Below, in pieces: positions 9,899 to 19,432 of a DNA stretch of 64,000 nucleotides (within the stretch, counting starts at the first letter, position 1; each line of letters opens with the position of its first letter). The notes under the pieces were generated by a model. That model searched no databases. It saw nothing but the letters and a program-made list of their open reading frames with translations, and had not been told where the DNA came from. Source of the DNA: Selenomonadaceae bacterium. Lineage in GTDB: Bacteria; Bacillota; Negativicutes; Selenomonadales; Selenomonadaceae. A program made the translations under genes and the position numbers. Location of the stretch: assembly GCA_017428215.1 (NCBI GenBank), contig JAFRRH010000049.1:22246-86245 (forward strand), given 5' to 3'.

Positions 9899-10303
9899 TC
9901 AATCACGCAAGCCGGGATTTTCCGCGATAATTTCAATCTCGTTGCCTTCGGGATCGACAACAACAGCTTCGTAATAGCCGTCGCCAGTCGTGCGTGCGCC
10001 GCTGACTACGATAACGCCGTCCGCGTCGAATTTTTTCATCATGTCATCAACGTCTTTACGGTCGCCAACGCAAATTGCAATGTGATGAAAACCCGTGCGA
10101 TAACGAGCTTTTTCTGCGTCGTTAGCACTATTGCGCGTCATAATTTCCAAGCGCGAGCCATCATCGAATTTCAAAAAGTAATTGCTGAAGTCATTGCGGA
10201 AATTGCTGTACTTGGAGCCTGCCTTAGCGTTGAAGTATTTGACGAAGAAATTTTTCTCCGCCTCCAAGTCATTAACGTACATGGCAACATGTTCAATTTT
10301 CAT
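9899..10303 (-). CDS. VOC-fold (glyoxalase-like) protein 1
   Basis: 134 residues of two beta-alpha-beta-beta-beta modules. The four usual metal positions are filled: His5 (IEHVAMYV), Glu53 (SRLEIM), His74 (HHIAICVGD) and Glu124 (DPEGNEIEII), so it can probably bind a divalent metal. Substrate unknown; family members include glyoxalase I, fosfomycin-resistance and dioxygenase enzymes. It is a tandem paralogue of the gene at 10334-10732 and is embedded in the spc operon between rplF and rplR, on the same strand and with its own GAGGAGG site. It is therefore expected to be co-transcribed with ribosomal genes. Confidence 0.88.
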   Translation of the reverse strand: MKIEHVAMYVNDLEAEKNFFVKYFNAKAGSKYSNFRNDFSNYFLKFDDGSRLEIMTRNSANDAEKARYRTGFHHIAICVGDRKDVDDMMKKFDADGVIVVSGARTTGDGYYEAVVVDPEGNEIEIIAENPGLRD

Positions 10304-10333
10304 GGTAGTTACCTCCTCTTTATCAAAGAAAGT

Positions 10334-10732
10334 TCAGTTGCCGAAGTTGCCCGCGAGAAGTTCGATCTCATTGCCTTCAGGGTCAGTAACGATACTTGCG
10401 TAATAACCGTCGCCCGTCTTGCGCGGAGCAACCATGATAACCATTCCGTCATCTTCCAATTTGCTTGTAACTGCATCGACATCTTTTTTATCGCCAACGT
10501 TAATCGCAATGTGATGATAACCAGAACGATATTTTTCTTTCTTGGGGTCAAACATACCAGTGCGGTGCATAATTTCAAAACGCGAGCCGTTGTCAAAAGT
10601 AAGGAAATAACTGGTGAAGTCATTGCGGAAATTGGTATACTTCTCGCTTGCCTTCGCGCCGAAATATTTAACGAAGAATTCTCTTTCGACTTCCAAATTG
10701 TTTACGTAAATGGCAACGTGTTCAATGTTCAT
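10334..10732 (-). CDS. VOC-fold (glyoxalase-like) protein 2
   Basis: 132 residues, closely similar to its neighbour over the whole length (IEHVAIYVNNLEVEREFFVK, NFRNDFTSYFLTFDNGSR, HHIAINVGDKKDV, DPEGNEIELLAGN). The four metal ligands are again present. The pair arose by tandem duplication. It sits directly downstream of rplF, separated by an AGCT-rich repeat. Function unknown; the site suggests constitutive high expression. Confidence 0.88.
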   Translation of the reverse strand: MNIEHVAIYVNNLEVEREFFVKYFGAKASEKYTNFRNDFTSYFLTFDNGSRFEIMHRTGMFDPKKEKYRSGYHHIAINVGDKKDVDAVTSKLEDDGMVIMVAPRKTGDGYYASIVTDPEGNEIELLAGNFGN

Positions 10733-10746
10733 GATTATGCCTCCTG

Positions 10747-10817
10747 TTTTAGCTTATAGTTCATAGCTGTTAGCTGATAGAAAAATCCCTAACAGCTAAC
10801 CACTAACAGCTAATAGC
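10747..10817. repeat. AGCT-rich intergenic palindromic repeat
   Basis: The rplF-VOC gap holds tandem and inverted copies of AGCTGTTAGCTGATAG / CTAACAGCTAACCACTAAC, able to fold into a hairpin. A related string lies at 19386-19432 next to tuf. These look like copies of a dispersed non-coding repeat. Confidence 0.65.
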
Positions 10818-11369
10818 TTATTTCTTGCCCTTCGCGCCGGCTTTACCTTCCTTACGACGAATATGTTCGCCCGCGTACTTAATGCCTTTGCCCTTGTAAG
10901 GTTCAGGTTCACGCCAGCCGCGAATATTTGCCGCAACCGCGCCGACGAGTTCCTTATCTATGCCGTGAACAGTTATTGTTGTCGCTGTGGGAGCGTCAAG
11001 TGTAATGCCTGCGGGCGGTTCGATAATTACGGGGTGAGAGTAGCCGAGCGAAAGATTTAAATTCTTGCCTTGCTTAGCCGCACGATAGCCGACGCCAGCG
11101 ATTTCAAGATTTTTCGTAAAGCCTTGAGTGACACCGACAACCATATTATTAATCAACGTGCGGGAAAGTCCATGCAAACTTCTATGCGTTTTATTATCCG
11201 AGGGGCGTGCCACCGTCAAGACGCCGTCCTCAATGCTTATTTTCATTTCCGTAGAGATCTTGCGGGACAATTCGCCCTTAGGACCTTTGACATGCACCAG
11301 ATTATCTTCGCCGACACTTACGGTGACGCCGGCGGGAATATTTATCGGTGCTCTTCCAATTCGAGACAT
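10818..11369 (-). CDS. rplF: 50S ribosomal protein L6
   Basis: 183 residues with the two L6 modules ([16 protein letters not shown]; the rRNA-binding [20 protein letters not shown] near the end). It is followed by the repeat and the VOC genes rather than rplR. Confidence 0.97.
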   Translation of the reverse strand: MSRIGRAPINIPAGVTVSVGEDNLVHVKGPKGELSRKISTEMKISIEDGVLTVARPSDNKTHRSLHGLSRTLINNMVVGVTQGFTKNLEIAGVGYRAAKQGKNLNLSLGYSHPVIIEPPAGITLDAPTATTITVHGIDKELVGAVAANIRGWREPEPYKGKGIKYAGEHIRRKEGKAGAKGKK

Positions 11370-11390
11370 GTCAGCACCTCCAAAAAATTT

Positions 11391-11789
11391 TTACCAGACG
11401 TAAGCGATAACTTCGCCGCCAAGTCCTGCTTTACGAGCTTGTTTATCGCTCATAATGCCCTGCGACGTGGAGATAATCGCGATACCGAGTCCGCCGAGTA
11501 CGCGGGGAAGATCTTTCCTCTTGGTGTACTGACGGAGTCCTGGTCTGGAGATACGTTTAATGCCCGTGATAACTTTTTCGCGTTCAGGACCGTACTTAAG
11601 CTTGACAGTCAAAATGCCCTGCTTGTTGTCCTCTGCGAAACTGTAATCTTTGATGTAGCCTTCCCGCTTGAGAACATCCGCGATAGCGGTTTTGATTTTC
11701 GAGCCGGGAATTTCCACTTTCTCGTGGTAGACAGAATTAGCATTGCGAATGCGCGTGAGCATATCCGCAATAGGATCAGTCATTGCCAT
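11391..11789 (-). CDS. rpsH: 30S ribosomal protein S8
   Basis: 132 residues if started at the ATG at 11789 ([18 protein letters not shown]), the normal S8 length. The frame extends eight codons further to a TTG, but that extension contains the AAAGGAGG ribosome site itself. S8 autoregulates spc operons in many bacteria. Confidence 0.95.
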   Translation of the reverse strand: MAMTDPIADMLTRIRNANSVYHEKVEIPGSKIKTAIADVLKREGYIKDYSFAEDNKQGILTVKLKYGPEREKVITGIKRISRPGLRQYTKRKDLPRVLGGLGIAIISTSQGIMSDKQARKAGLGGEVIAYVW

Positions 11790-11825
11790 AGGAAACCGAT
11801 ATCCTCCTTTCAAGTTTAAAAAATT

Positions 11826-12011
11826 TTACCAACTGGATTTTGTAATACCGGGAATAGCTCCGGCGTAGCTCTGAACGCGGAAGCAGATACGGCACATTTC
11901 AAACTTACGAATATAGCCGTGGGGTCTGCCGCAAATTTTGCAACGGTTGTACTTACGGGTTGAGAATTTCGGTTCCTTGCTCCACTTTTCGATTAAAGCT
12001 TTCTTCGCCAT
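11826..12011 (-). CDS. rpsN: 30S ribosomal protein S14, zinc type
   Basis: 61 residues with the zinc knuckle [20 protein letters not shown]. This is the short, zinc-binding S14 form usual in Firmicutes. Confidence 0.97.
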   Translation of the reverse strand: MAKKALIEKWSKEPKFSTRKYNRCKICGRPHGYIRKFEMCRICFRVQSYAGAIPGITKSSW

Positions 12012-12026
12012 TTGATAATCACTTCC

Positions 12027-12569
12027 TTAAGCGTTAGCGAACGGCATGCCCATAAGCGCGAGGAATTCTCTAGCCTCTTCGTCGGTTTTAGCCGTCGTTA
12101 CAATGATAATGTCCATGCCGCGAATCTTATCAATCTTGTCGTATTCGATTTCAGGAAAGATGAGCTGTTCTTTAACGCCGACTGCGTAATTGCCGCGCCC
12201 ATCGAAAGATTTTCTGCTGACACCGCGGAAGTCACGAACACGCGGAAGAGCAATGTTCATAAACTTATCGAGAAACTCATACATGCGACGCCCGCGCAGA
12301 GTAACTTTGCAACCAATAGCCATACCTGTGCGAAGTTTCCAAGCGGCAAGAGATTTTCTAGCGCGAGTGATAACGGGTTTTTGTCCGGCAATAGTAGTCA
12401 AGTCAGCAATAGCCGATTCGAGAGCCTTAGCATTGCCAACAGCATCGCCGCAAGCCATGTTAATTACGATTTTTTCAAGCTTCGGCACCTGCATGACGTT
12501 CTTGTAGGAAAATTTTTCAGTCATTGCGCCGATAACTTCATTCTTGTACTTATCCAAAAGTCTGCTCAT
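12027..12569 (-). CDS. rplE: 50S ribosomal protein L5
   Basis: 180 residues, contacting 5S rRNA and the P-site tRNA ([37 protein letters not shown]). The next gene, rpsN, starts 15 bases downstream. Confidence 0.97.
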   Translation of the reverse strand: MSRLLDKYKNEVIGAMTEKFSYKNVMQVPKLEKIVINMACGDAVGNAKALESAIADLTTIAGQKPVITRARKSLAAWKLRTGMAIGCKVTLRGRRMYEFLDKFMNIALPRVRDFRGVSRKSFDGRGNYAVGVKEQLIFPEIEYDKIDKIRGMDIIIVTTAKTDEEAREFLALMGMPFANA

Positions 12570-12588
12570 ATTTCCACCTCCTTACAAA

Positions 12589-12912
12589 TTATTCGATAAC
12601 CTCGCCGCACTTTTTGCAGACGCGGGAATTTTTACCGTTAACGTCCTTATGTCCAATGCGCGTAGGTTTGTTGCAAGCGGGACAAACGAGCTGAACTTTG
12701 CAAGCGTGAAGGGGCATTTCCTTAGTAATTATGCCGCCCTGCGGAACTTTCAAGCTCGGTTTGCTGTGACGTTTAACTTTGTTAATGCCTTCGACGACAA
12801 CCTTACCGGCTTTAGGCATTGCGGTAATAACTTTGCCTTGCTTGCCTTTATCCTTGCCAGAAAGGACAACGACCGTGTCGCCCTTCTTGACGTGAAGTTT
12901 AATCAGTGACAA
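12589..12912 (-). CDS. rplX: 50S ribosomal protein L24
   Basis: 107 residues. The N-terminal KOW motif ([20 protein letters not shown]) initiates 50S assembly. A C-terminal zinc ribbon (CPAC at ~79-82 and CKKC at ~100-103) is present. Confidence 0.97.
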   Translation of the reverse strand: MSLIKLHVKKGDTVVVLSGKDKGKQGKVITAMPKAGKVVVEGINKVKRHSKPSLKVPQGGIITKEMPLHACKVQLVCPACNKPTRIGHKDVNGKNSRVCKKCGEVIE

Positions 12913-12930
12913 CTCGGCACCTCCTTTCCT

Positions 12931-13299
12931 TTACAAAACTTCGGGCGCGAGTGAAATAATTTTCATGAAATCTTTTTCGCGGAGTTCGCGGGCGACGGGT
13001 CCGAAAATACGAGTGCCGCGAGGGGTTTTATCCTCTTTGATGATAACTGCGGCGTTTTCATCGAAACGGATATACGAACCGTCGGGACGGCGCAAACCTT
13101 TTTTACTGCGAACGACAACTGCCTTGACAACTTCGCCCTTTTTGACTTGACCGCCAGGCGTCGCCGATTTGACCGACGCAACGATAATGTCGCCGATATT
13201 GGCATAACGTCTGAACGAGCCGCCGAGCACGCGAATACACATGATTTCTTTCGCGCCGGTGTTGTCGCCGACGTTCAATCTGCTCTGTTGCTGAATCAC
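12931..13299 (-). CDS. rplN: 50S ribosomal protein L14
   Basis: 122 residues ([20 protein letters not shown] to [11 protein letters not shown]), normal length. Forms intersubunit bridges and binds L19. Confidence 0.97.
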   Translation of the reverse strand: MIQQQSRLNVGDNTGAKEIMCIRVLGGSFRRYANIGDIIVASVKSATPGGQVKKGEVVKAVVVRSKKGLRRPDGSYIRFDENAAVIIKEDKTPRGTRIFGPVARELREKDFMKIISLAPEVL

Positions 13300-13323
13300 G
13301 TTTTAACCTCCTTCCCGAAAAAA

Positions 13324-13587
13324 TTACTTCGCCTTCTCGACGATTTTAACGAGCCGCCAGCGTTTTTCTTTGGACAGCGGGCGAGTCTCCATGATAGAAA
13401 CTTTATCGCCGACTTTAGCCTCGTTGTTTTCGTCGTGCGCTTTGAATTTAACTGTACGCTTGACGGATTTTTTATAGAGTTTATGTTGAACAAGCTCTTC
13501 GATCGCGACGACAATCGTTTTTTCCATTTTATCGCTAACGACCTTGCCGACACGAACTTTGCGTTCATTGCGTTTTTCTTCGCTCAC
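13324..13587 (-). CDS. rpsQ: 30S ribosomal protein S17
   Basis: 87 residues ([40 protein letters not shown]). Its ATG overlaps the stop of the inserted deoC by 4 bases, so it is probably translationally coupled to deoC rather than to rpmC. Confidence 0.96.
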   Translation of the reverse strand: MSEEKRNERKVRVGKVVSDKMEKTIVVAIEELVQHKLYKKSVKRTVKFKAHDENNEAKVGDKVSIMETRPLSKEKRWRLVKIVEKAK

Positions 13588-14306
13588 GATAGTCCTCCTT
13601 TCAAGTTAAGTACGACGGGCGTTGACCGATAACCAATGCCCATTCTGTCAATTCCCATATCAATCAGCGTCAGAAAATGTTCGCGAGTCCGAATACAACC
13701 ACTGCCCTTGACTTTAATTTTATCGCCGCAAACGTCCAGCATAACCTTGATAATTTCGGGCGTCGCGCCGTGAGCCTCATGACCCGTCAAAAATCCCGTG
13801 CTCGTCTTTACGAAATCAGCTCCCGCCTCAATCGCACAAGCGCAAGATTTTTTCACCTCGTCGACTGTCAGCGCGTCGGTTTCAAAGATAACTTTAACTT
13901 CCGTGCCGAATTTATGACAAGTCTCAACGACGGCGGCAATGTCTTCGGTAACGTCGCCCCATTTGCCGGAGCGAATCCAACCGTAATTTGCCACGATGTC
14001 GAGGTCTTGAATTTTCCAGTTGCGGCAATACTCCTGCGCCTGTAAAACTTTGGAGGCAGTGGTTGACGTGCCGAAAGGAAAATCGCAGACGACGCAAATC
14101 CCCGTTGAAGTGCCTTCGGTGAGTTCAGCGGCTATCGGCAACGACGAAGGGTTAATGCAAACCGTCGCGCAACCGAAATCAACGCCCTCTTGAATGTAGC
14201 GGCGAATATCCGCTTCGGTGAATTCGGGCTTGAGAACCGATTGGTCGATGTAAGCGGCAAGTTCTTTAACCGTCATGTCGGCGGCTTTTTTATTCGGATG
14301 AGTCAT
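13584..14306 (-). CDS. deoC: Deoxyribose-phosphate aldolase
   Basis: Cleaves 2-deoxyribose 5-phosphate to glyceraldehyde 3-phosphate and acetaldehyde. 240 residues. The Schiff-base region FVKTSTGF and the second active-site lysine in [10 protein letters not shown] are present (the family norm is K-A-S-G-G), as is the central acidic motif [19 protein letters not shown]. Unusually it lies inside the S10 operon between rpmC and rpsQ, 18 bases after rpmC and overlapping rpsQ by 4, so it shares the ribosomal transcript. No other deoxynucleoside catabolic gene is in the window. Confidence 0.93.
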   Translation of the reverse strand: MTHPNKKAADMTVKELAAYIDQSVLKPEFTEADIRRYIQEGVDFGCATVCINPSSLPIAAELTEGTSTGICVVCDFPFGTSTTASKVLQAQEYCRNWKIQDLDIVANYGWIRSGKWGDVTEDIAAVVETCHKFGTEVKVIFETDALTVDEVKKSCACAIEAGADFVKTSTGFLTGHEAHGATPEIIKVMLDVCGDKIKVKGSGCIRTREHFLTLIDMGIDRMGIGYRSTPVVLNLKGGLS

Positions 14307-14324
14307 ATTCGTTTGCTCCTTGAC

Positions 14325-14525
14325 TTACTGCCTGATATTGAGTTCGCGTTCGCGCTGAATTGTTTTAACTTGCGCGATTGAGCGTTTGATTTCGCGGAGG
14401 CGCATGGGATTTTCGAGTTGTCCCGTAGCGTGTTGAAAGCGGAGGTTAAAAAGTTCTTCCTTGAGCGATTTGATTTTTTCCGCCTGTTCATCGGGCGTCA
14501 TATCGCGAATTTCATTAACCTTCAT
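14325..14525 (-). CDS. rpmC: 50S ribosomal protein L29
   Basis: 66 residues starting [20 protein letters not shown], a two-helix protein at the peptide exit tunnel. The frame stays open for 23 more codons upstream but that part overlaps rplP and has no family match. The chosen ATG overlaps the rplP stop by 11 bases. Confidence 0.95.
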   Translation of the reverse strand: MKVNEIRDMTPDEQAEKIKSLKEELFNLRFQHATGQLENPMRLREIKRSIAQVKTIQRERELNIRQ

Positions 14526-15063
14526 GAGCTTCACCGCCTTTATCAGCTTCAGCAGTTGCCGCCTCTTGAGCGTGTTCCTGTTCGTAAGCCGCATGAGCCG
14601 CCTTTTTAGCGTCGGCTAAGGTTTCATTTACAACGGGAACATACACGTCGCCTTGATGATCGCTGACGATAAATTTTGTTTTAATCGGGAGCTTATGACC
14701 TGCAAGGCGCATTGCTTCAGCGGCGATTTCTTTAGGAACGCCAGCCATTTCAAACAGAACGCGACCAGGTTTAACGACTGCAACCCAGTATTCAGGCGAA
14801 CCTTTACCGGAACCCATACGAGTTTCAGCAGGTTTAGCAGTTACGGGCTTGTCGGGGAAAATTTTAATCCAGACTTGACCGCCGCGACGGATATAACGTG
14901 TCATTGCGATACGAGCCGCCTCAATCTGACGATTAGTTATCCAAGCCGGCTCCAATGCTACTAAACCGTATTGACCGTGCGCAATGGTGTTGCCGCGATT
15001 AGCTTTACCCTTCATGCGACCGCGAAATTGCTTGCGGTATTTTGTTCTCTTCGGAATTAACAT
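14515..15063 (-). CDS. rplP: 50S ribosomal protein L16 with C-terminal extension
   Basis: The core (1-~138) is normal ([40 protein letters not shown]). It is followed by ~44 extra residues rich in Ala, Glu and His ([20 protein letters not shown]), giving 182 residues against the usual ~137-147. The tail overlaps the start of rpmC by 11 bases. Binds near the A site and 5S rRNA. Confidence 0.96.
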   Translation of the reverse strand: MLIPKRTKYRKQFRGRMKGKANRGNTIAHGQYGLVALEPAWITNRQIEAARIAMTRYIRRGGQVWIKIFPDKPVTAKPAETRMGSGKGSPEYWVAVVKPGRVLFEMAGVPKEIAAEAMRLAGHKLPIKTKFIVSDHQGDVYVPVVNETLADAKKAAHAAYEQEHAQEAATAEADKGGEAHEG

Positions 15064-15737
15064 TATGCGTCACTCCCTTCAGGCTTTTGAGCCTTTTCTT
15101 TTTTGTCGGGGAGAATTTCGCCTTTGAAAATCCAAACCTTAATGCCGATGCGCCCGTAAGTTGTATTAGCCTCCGCAAAGCCGTAGTCAATATCTGCGCG
15201 GAGTGTGTGCAGAGGAATGGAGCCTTCGCGATAAGATTCACTGCGAGCGATTTCAGCACCGCCTAAGCGACCACTGCAAGCGATTTTAATTCCCTTTGCA
15301 CCAAGACGCATTGTTCTGCCGACGGATTGTTTCATTGCGCGGCGAAAAGCAATTCTGCGTTCCAACTGCGACGCAATATTTTCTGCGACGAGCAAAGCGT
15401 CCAAATCAGGCTGGCGAATTTCCATGATATTAATATCGACGCGCTTATCGGTGAGCTTCTTGAGTTTATTTTTAATGTCCTCAATGCCCGCGCCGCCGCG
15501 CCCGATAACCATACCAGGTTTAGCGGTGTGAATTGTAAGTTTAAGGCGTTTTTCCGAGCGTTCAATCTCAATGCGCGAAACGCCCGCCGACGCCAGTTGC
15601 TTATCGGTTTTGATCGCTTTGCGGATTTTTATATCTTCGTGAAGATTTGTCGCGAAGTCTTTATCTGCGTACCATTTCGCGTCCCACGTCTTGACTATGC
15701 CGAGGCGTATTCCATGCGGATGTACCTTCTGACCCAA
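15063..15737 (-). CDS. rpsC: 30S ribosomal protein S3
   Basis: 224 residues. The type II KH domain carries [20 protein letters not shown]; the C-terminal domain contains [20 protein letters not shown]. Part of the mRNA entry helicase. Its stop overlaps the rplP start by one base. Confidence 0.97.
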   Translation of the reverse strand: MGQKVHPHGIRLGIVKTWDAKWYADKDFATNLHEDIKIRKAIKTDKQLASAGVSRIEIERSEKRLKLTIHTAKPGMVIGRGGAGIEDIKNKLKKLTDKRVDINIMEIRQPDLDALLVAENIASQLERRIAFRRAMKQSVGRTMRLGAKGIKIACSGRLGGAEIARSESYREGSIPLHTLRADIDYGFAEANTTYGRIGIKVWIFKGEILPDKKEKAQKPEGSDA

Positions 15738-15758
15738 ACCGTTTCCCTCCTTTGTAAA

Positions 15759-16115
15759 TTATTCTTCGGCTGCCTTTTCACTGACGACAACCGTAATATG
15801 TGAGGTGCGTTTTAAAATGCTGAACGCCTGCCCACGCGAGCGCGGGTGATACCTCTTGATTGTCGGTCCGCCGTCAACGAAACATTTCGAGATGAAAAGT
15901 TTATCGGAGTCCATATCGAAATTATTTTCCGCGTTGGCAACAGCAGACTTGAGAACTTTTTCAATCAGCGTTGCACCGCGTTTAGGCGTGAACTTCAAAA
16001 TCGCGAAGGCGTCCGCAACTTCTTTGCCGCGAATCAAATCCATGACGATACGAACTTTGCGCGGCGCAATTCTTACATACTTGGCGATTGCTTTGGCTTC
16101 TTTGACTTCTGCCAC
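15759..16115 (-). CDS. rplV: 50S ribosomal protein L22
   Basis: 118 residues. The extended hairpin lining the exit tunnel ([20 protein letters not shown]) is intact, with no macrolide-resistance-type insertion. Confidence 0.97.
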   Translation of the reverse strand: MAEVKEAKAIAKYVRIAPRKVRIVMDLIRGKEVADAFAILKFTPKRGATLIEKVLKSAVANAENNFDMDSDKLFISKCFVDGGPTIKRYHPRSRGQAFSILKRTSHITVVVSEKAAEE

Positions 16116-16145
16116 TTCAACTCCTCCTTTCTTAAGACGGTAAAT

Positions 16146-16427
16146 TTATTTGAGCGAAGTTTTGCGTTCTTCGCCCGCGTGCCCTTTGAAAGTACGAGTA
16201 GGAGCGAATTCGCCGAGCTTATGCCCGACCATATCTTCCGTAACGTAAACCGGAACATGTTTCCTGCCGTCGTGAACGGCGATTGTGTGTCCGACGAATG
16301 CAGGAAGAATTGTTGAACTGCGCGACCATGTACGGATAACTTTTTTATCGTTAGCGGCGTTGAGTGCCTCGACTTTAGCCAAAAGTTTTTCCTGCACGAA
16401 CGGTCCTTTCTTAACAGACCTTGACAA
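16146..16427 (-). CDS. rpsS: 30S ribosomal protein S19
   Basis: 93 residues ([40 protein letters not shown]). Forms a head complex with S13. Confidence 0.97.
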   Translation of the reverse strand: MSRSVKKGPFVQEKLLAKVEALNAANDKKVIRTWSRSSTILPAFVGHTIAVHDGRKHVPVYVTEDMVGHKLGEFAPTRTFKGHAGEERKTSLK

Positions 16428-16451
16428 ATTATTTTCCTCCCTTCGCCGAGA

Positions 16452-17276
16452 TTATTTACGACGACGAACGATAAGTTTATCGGACGCTTTTTTCTTGCGA
16501 GTTTTAGCACCCATAGCGCATTTGCCCCATTTAGTGACGGGGTGTTTACGACCGACGGGCGAGCGACCTTCACCGCCGCCATGCGGATGGTCTACAGGGT
16601 TCATAGCTACGCCGCGATTGGCAGGACGAATTCCCAACCAGCGCGAGCGTCCAGCCTTACCGATTGTAATATTTTCGTGATCAAGGTTACCCACTTGACC
16701 GATTGTCGCACGGCAATTAATATGAACTTTGCGAACTTCGCCAGACGGCATACGAATTGTTGCGTAGTTGCCTTCTTTAGCCATAAGTTGAGCCGCCGCG
16801 CCAGCACTGCGAACCATTTGCCCGCCCTTGCCGATTTTCATTTCGATATTGTGAATCATTGTGCCGACGGGGATATTTTTAAGCGGCAGAGCGTTGCCAG
16901 TTTTAATATCGGCTTCCGCGCCCGACTCGACTTTATCACCGACTTTTAAACCGTTCGGCGCGATAATGTAACGTTTTTCGCCGTCAACGTAATGGAGCAA
17001 CGCGATACGAGCACTGCGATTGGGATCGTATTCAATCGTAGCGACTTTTGCCGGAATGCCGTCTTTGTTGCGTTTAAAGTCGATGATACGATAGCGACGC
17101 TTATGTCCGCCGCCTTGATGACGAACCGTCAATTTTCCCTGCTGATTTCTGCCGCCGTGTTTTTTAAGCGGAGCAAGCAAAGATTTTTCGGGTTTATCTG
17201 TCGTAATTTCCTCGAACGCCGAAACTGTCATATGACGGCGTCCGGGTGTGTACGGCTTGAAAGATTTAATTCCCAC
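16452..17276 (-). CDS. rplB: 50S ribosomal protein L2
   Basis: 274 residues, normal length. It ends in the peptidyl-transferase-proximal region [16 protein letters not shown] with the conserved His, followed by a basic tail. Confidence 0.98.
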   Translation of the reverse strand: MGIKSFKPYTPGRRHMTVSAFEEITTDKPEKSLLAPLKKHGGRNQQGKLTVRHQGGGHKRRYRIIDFKRNKDGIPAKVATIEYDPNRSARIALLHYVDGEKRYIIAPNGLKVGDKVESGAEADIKTGNALPLKNIPVGTMIHNIEMKIGKGGQMVRSAGAAAQLMAKEGNYATIRMPSGEVRKVHINCRATIGQVGNLDHENITIGKAGRSRWLGIRPANRGVAMNPVDHPHGGGEGRSPVGRKHPVTKWGKCAMGAKTRKKKASDKLIVRRRK

Positions 17277-17303
17277 TTACGTTTTACCTCCTTTATCTAA
17301 AAT

Positions 17304-17585
17304 TTATGCGCTGAAGAATTCGATAGTCTCGCCCGCACGGAGCTTGACGATAGCTTTTTTATAGCTGTTGGTTTTGCCGACCGTGCGTCCGCGACGTTTG
17401 GTTTTGCCCTTAACGTTCATCGTGTTGACATCTTCAACAGTCACGTTAAAAATTTCTTTGACAGCCTGCGCGATCTGAATTTTGTTAGCGCGTTTGTCGA
17501 CTACGAAAACGAATTTGCCTTCCTGCATAAGGTCAGTCGAACGTTCGTTGATGAGCGGTTTAATCAGAATGTCTCTAGCGTCCAT
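17304..17585 (-). CDS. rplW: 50S ribosomal protein L23
   Basis: 93 residues ([39 protein letters not shown]). Docking site for trigger factor and SRP at the tunnel exit. The ATG touches the rplD stop. Confidence 0.97.
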   Translation of the reverse strand: MDARDILIKPLINERSTDLMQEGKFVFVVDKRANKIQIAQAVKEIFNVTVEDVNTMNVKGKTKRRGRTVGKTNSYKKAIVKLRAGETIEFFSA

Positions 17586-18211
17586 TATACGTACACCTCC
17601 TCAATTTTCGCAACCGCGTCTTTGGTGAGGAAGAGTTTATCGCTGTTGAGAATGTCATAGACGTTGAGTTGAAGTGCGGCGATTGCCTTAGCGTTCTGCA
17701 GATTATTAGAGGAGCGCGACACATTATCGATAAGTTCACGAGTTATGAACAGCGATTTGCAACCGTCAACGCCGAAAGTTTTCTGAAGTTCGACAAATTT
17801 TTTCGTCTTAGGTTCGTCGAAGTTGAGCTTATCAAGGACGATTAAATTGCCTTCCTTAACTTTATCGGTGAGGACGCATTTTAACGCGAGGCGACGTTGT
17901 TTTCTCGGCATACTGAACGAATAATCGCGGGGGTGCGGTCCAAAAATCGTGCCGCCGCCGCGCCAAAGGGGACTTCTGCGGGAACCTGCGCGGGCGCGAC
18001 CTGTACCTTTTTGCCGCCAGGGTTTTTTGCCGCCGCCACGAACATCTGCGCGGGTTTTGGTGTTATGCGTACCGAGTCTCCACGATGCCATTTGCATAAC
18101 AACCGCTTGATGAACAAGCCCTTCATTAATCTCAACGCCGAAAATTTCTTCGCTAAGTTCAATGTCGTCAACCTTTTTATTAGTCATATCGTAAACTGCT
18201 ACAGTTGGCAT
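17585..18211 (-). CDS. rplD: 50S ribosomal protein L4
   Basis: 208 residues. The internal loop reaching the exit tunnel is present ([40 protein letters not shown]). L4 represses its own operon in several bacteria; see the structured leader before rpsJ. Confidence 0.97.
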   Translation of the reverse strand: MPTVAVYDMTNKKVDDIELSEEIFGVEINEGLVHQAVVMQMASWRLGTHNTKTRADVRGGGKKPWRQKGTGRARAGSRRSPLWRGGGTIFGPHPRDYSFSMPRKQRRLALKCVLTDKVKEGNLIVLDKLNFDEPKTKKFVELQKTFGVDGCKSLFITRELIDNVSRSSNNLQNAKAIAALQLNVYDILNSDKLFLTKDAVAKIEEVYV

Positions 18212-18235
18212 TATCTCATTTCCTCCTTTCGATTA

Positions 18236-18886
18236 TTATTTATGTTTCTTAGTTGGCTTGACGGTTTCACGAACGATGACAAGTCCTTTTTTCGGACCAG
18301 GAATTGCGCCTTTGATGAGGAGCAAATTTCTATCCGCGTCAACTTTAACAATCGTCAAACGCTGAATCGTCGTGCGAGTGCCGCCCATACGTCCGGGAAG
18401 TTTTTTGCCTTTGATGACACGACCGCCAGGACCGGAAAGCATTGCGCCTGTCGAGCCTGGTTCACGATGAGACTTGGAGCCGTGCCCCATAGGACCGCGT
18501 GCAAAGTTATGACGCTTAATCGAACCTGCAAAGCCTTTACCCTTTGAAGTGCCTACGACGTCAACGAGTTCACCCGCCGCGAAAATATCTACGCCGATAA
18601 CGTCGCCGATTTTGTATTCCGACTCAGCCGCCAAACGCACTTCGCGGATAAATTTCACGGGCTTAACTTCAGCCTTTTTGAATTGTCCCATGTCGGGTTT
18701 ATTAACTTTGCTTTCCTTAATTTCGCCGAAACCAAGCTGAACTGCGCAGTAGCCGTCAGTATCGACAGTTTTATTGCGGATAACAACGTTTTTGCCAGTT
18801 TCAACGACAGTTACGGGAATGACGCGCCCCTCTTCCGTGAAAATTTGCGTCATGCCGAGCTTAATTCCTAAAAGTGTTTTTGCCAA
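18236..18886 (-). CDS. rplC: 50S ribosomal protein L3
   Basis: 216 residues from a TTG start (LAKTLLGIKLGMTQIFTEEG) with AAGGAGG ahead. The open frame continues 34 codons upstream, but that part overlaps rpsJ and has no family match. The rRNA-penetrating loop (GPMGHGSKSHREPGSTGAML) is conserved. The boundary may be off by one base. Confidence 0.95.
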   Translation of the reverse strand: MAKTLLGIKLGMTQIFTEEGRVIPVTVVETGKNVVIRNKTVDTDGYCAVQLGFGEIKESKVNKPDMGQFKKAEVKPVKFIREVRLAAESEYKIGDVIGVDIFAAGELVDVVGTSKGKGFAGSIKRHNFARGPMGHGSKSHREPGSTGAMLSGPGGRVIKGKKLPGRMGGTRTTIQRLTIVKVDADRNLLLIKGAIPGPKKGLVIVRETVKPTKKHK

Positions 18887-18899
18887 TGTTGCCACCTCC

Positions 18900-19211
18900 T
18901 TAGACCTTAATCTCGATGTCAACACCGGCGGGCAAATCCAACCGCATGAGCGCATCAACTGTTTTGTGCGTCGGCTGGAGAATGTCAATCAAGCGTTTAT
19001 GCGTGCGCATCTCGAATTGTTCACGCGAATCCTTGTTGACGTGCGGCGAGCGCAAAATTGTGTAGATATTTTTTTCCGTCGGCAACGGGATTGGTCCCGA
19101 AACTTCCGCGCCAGTTTTCTTGGCAGTCTCCACAATCTTGGTTGCGCTCTGGTCTAACGATTTGTGATCGTATGCCTTGAGGCGAATCCTGATTTTTTGT
19201 TGCTTTGCCAA
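18900..19211 (-). CDS. rpsJ: 30S ribosomal protein S10
   Basis: 103 residues ([40 protein letters not shown]). First gene of the S10 operon and also the transcription elongation factor NusE. It is preceded by a 220-base structured gap. Confidence 0.97.
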   Translation of the reverse strand: MAKQQKIRIRLKAYDHKSLDQSATKIVETAKKTGAEVSGPIPLPTEKNIYTILRSPHVNKDSREQFEMRTHKRLIDILQPTHKTVDALMRLDLPAGVDIEIKV

Positions 19212-19214
19212 AAT

Positions 19215-19432
19215 AATTCCTCCTTAGTTGAAAGTCAAAGCCCTCAACATTGCTCCGTAGCAGTTCCCTCGACTGAACGGAATTTTTCTGCCGAGCAATC
19301 TGCCGCGTCACAGCACCTATCAAAATCAGCAACAACGGTCGATAATCAGTTCTTAGGCTGACTACCGACCGCCTCACCGATTTTTAGCTTTCAGCTGATA
19401 GCTTTTAGCTGATAGCTTTTAGCTGTTAGTTA
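19215..19432 (-). promoter_or_regulatory. Structured leader between tuf and rpsJ, with AGCT repeats
   Basis: The 221-base gap holds three potential RNA hairpins on the transcribed strand. CGGTCG...CGACCG with an inner TAGTCAG/CTGATTA arm is at 19336-19371; CCGT-CAGT...ACTG-ACGG lies near 19258-19283; a GTTGA/TCAAC stem sits just before the rpsJ ribosome site. No U-tract follows the large hairpin, so it is not a plain terminator. The position fits a ribosomal-protein leader, but I cannot match it to a known class. 19386-19432 carries repeats of AGCTGATAGCTTTT. Confidence 0.4.

Noticed and set aside
18887..18988. Upstream extension of rplC by 34 codons
   Set aside because: It overlaps rpsJ in another frame; the TTG after AAGGAGG gives the normal L3 N-terminus.
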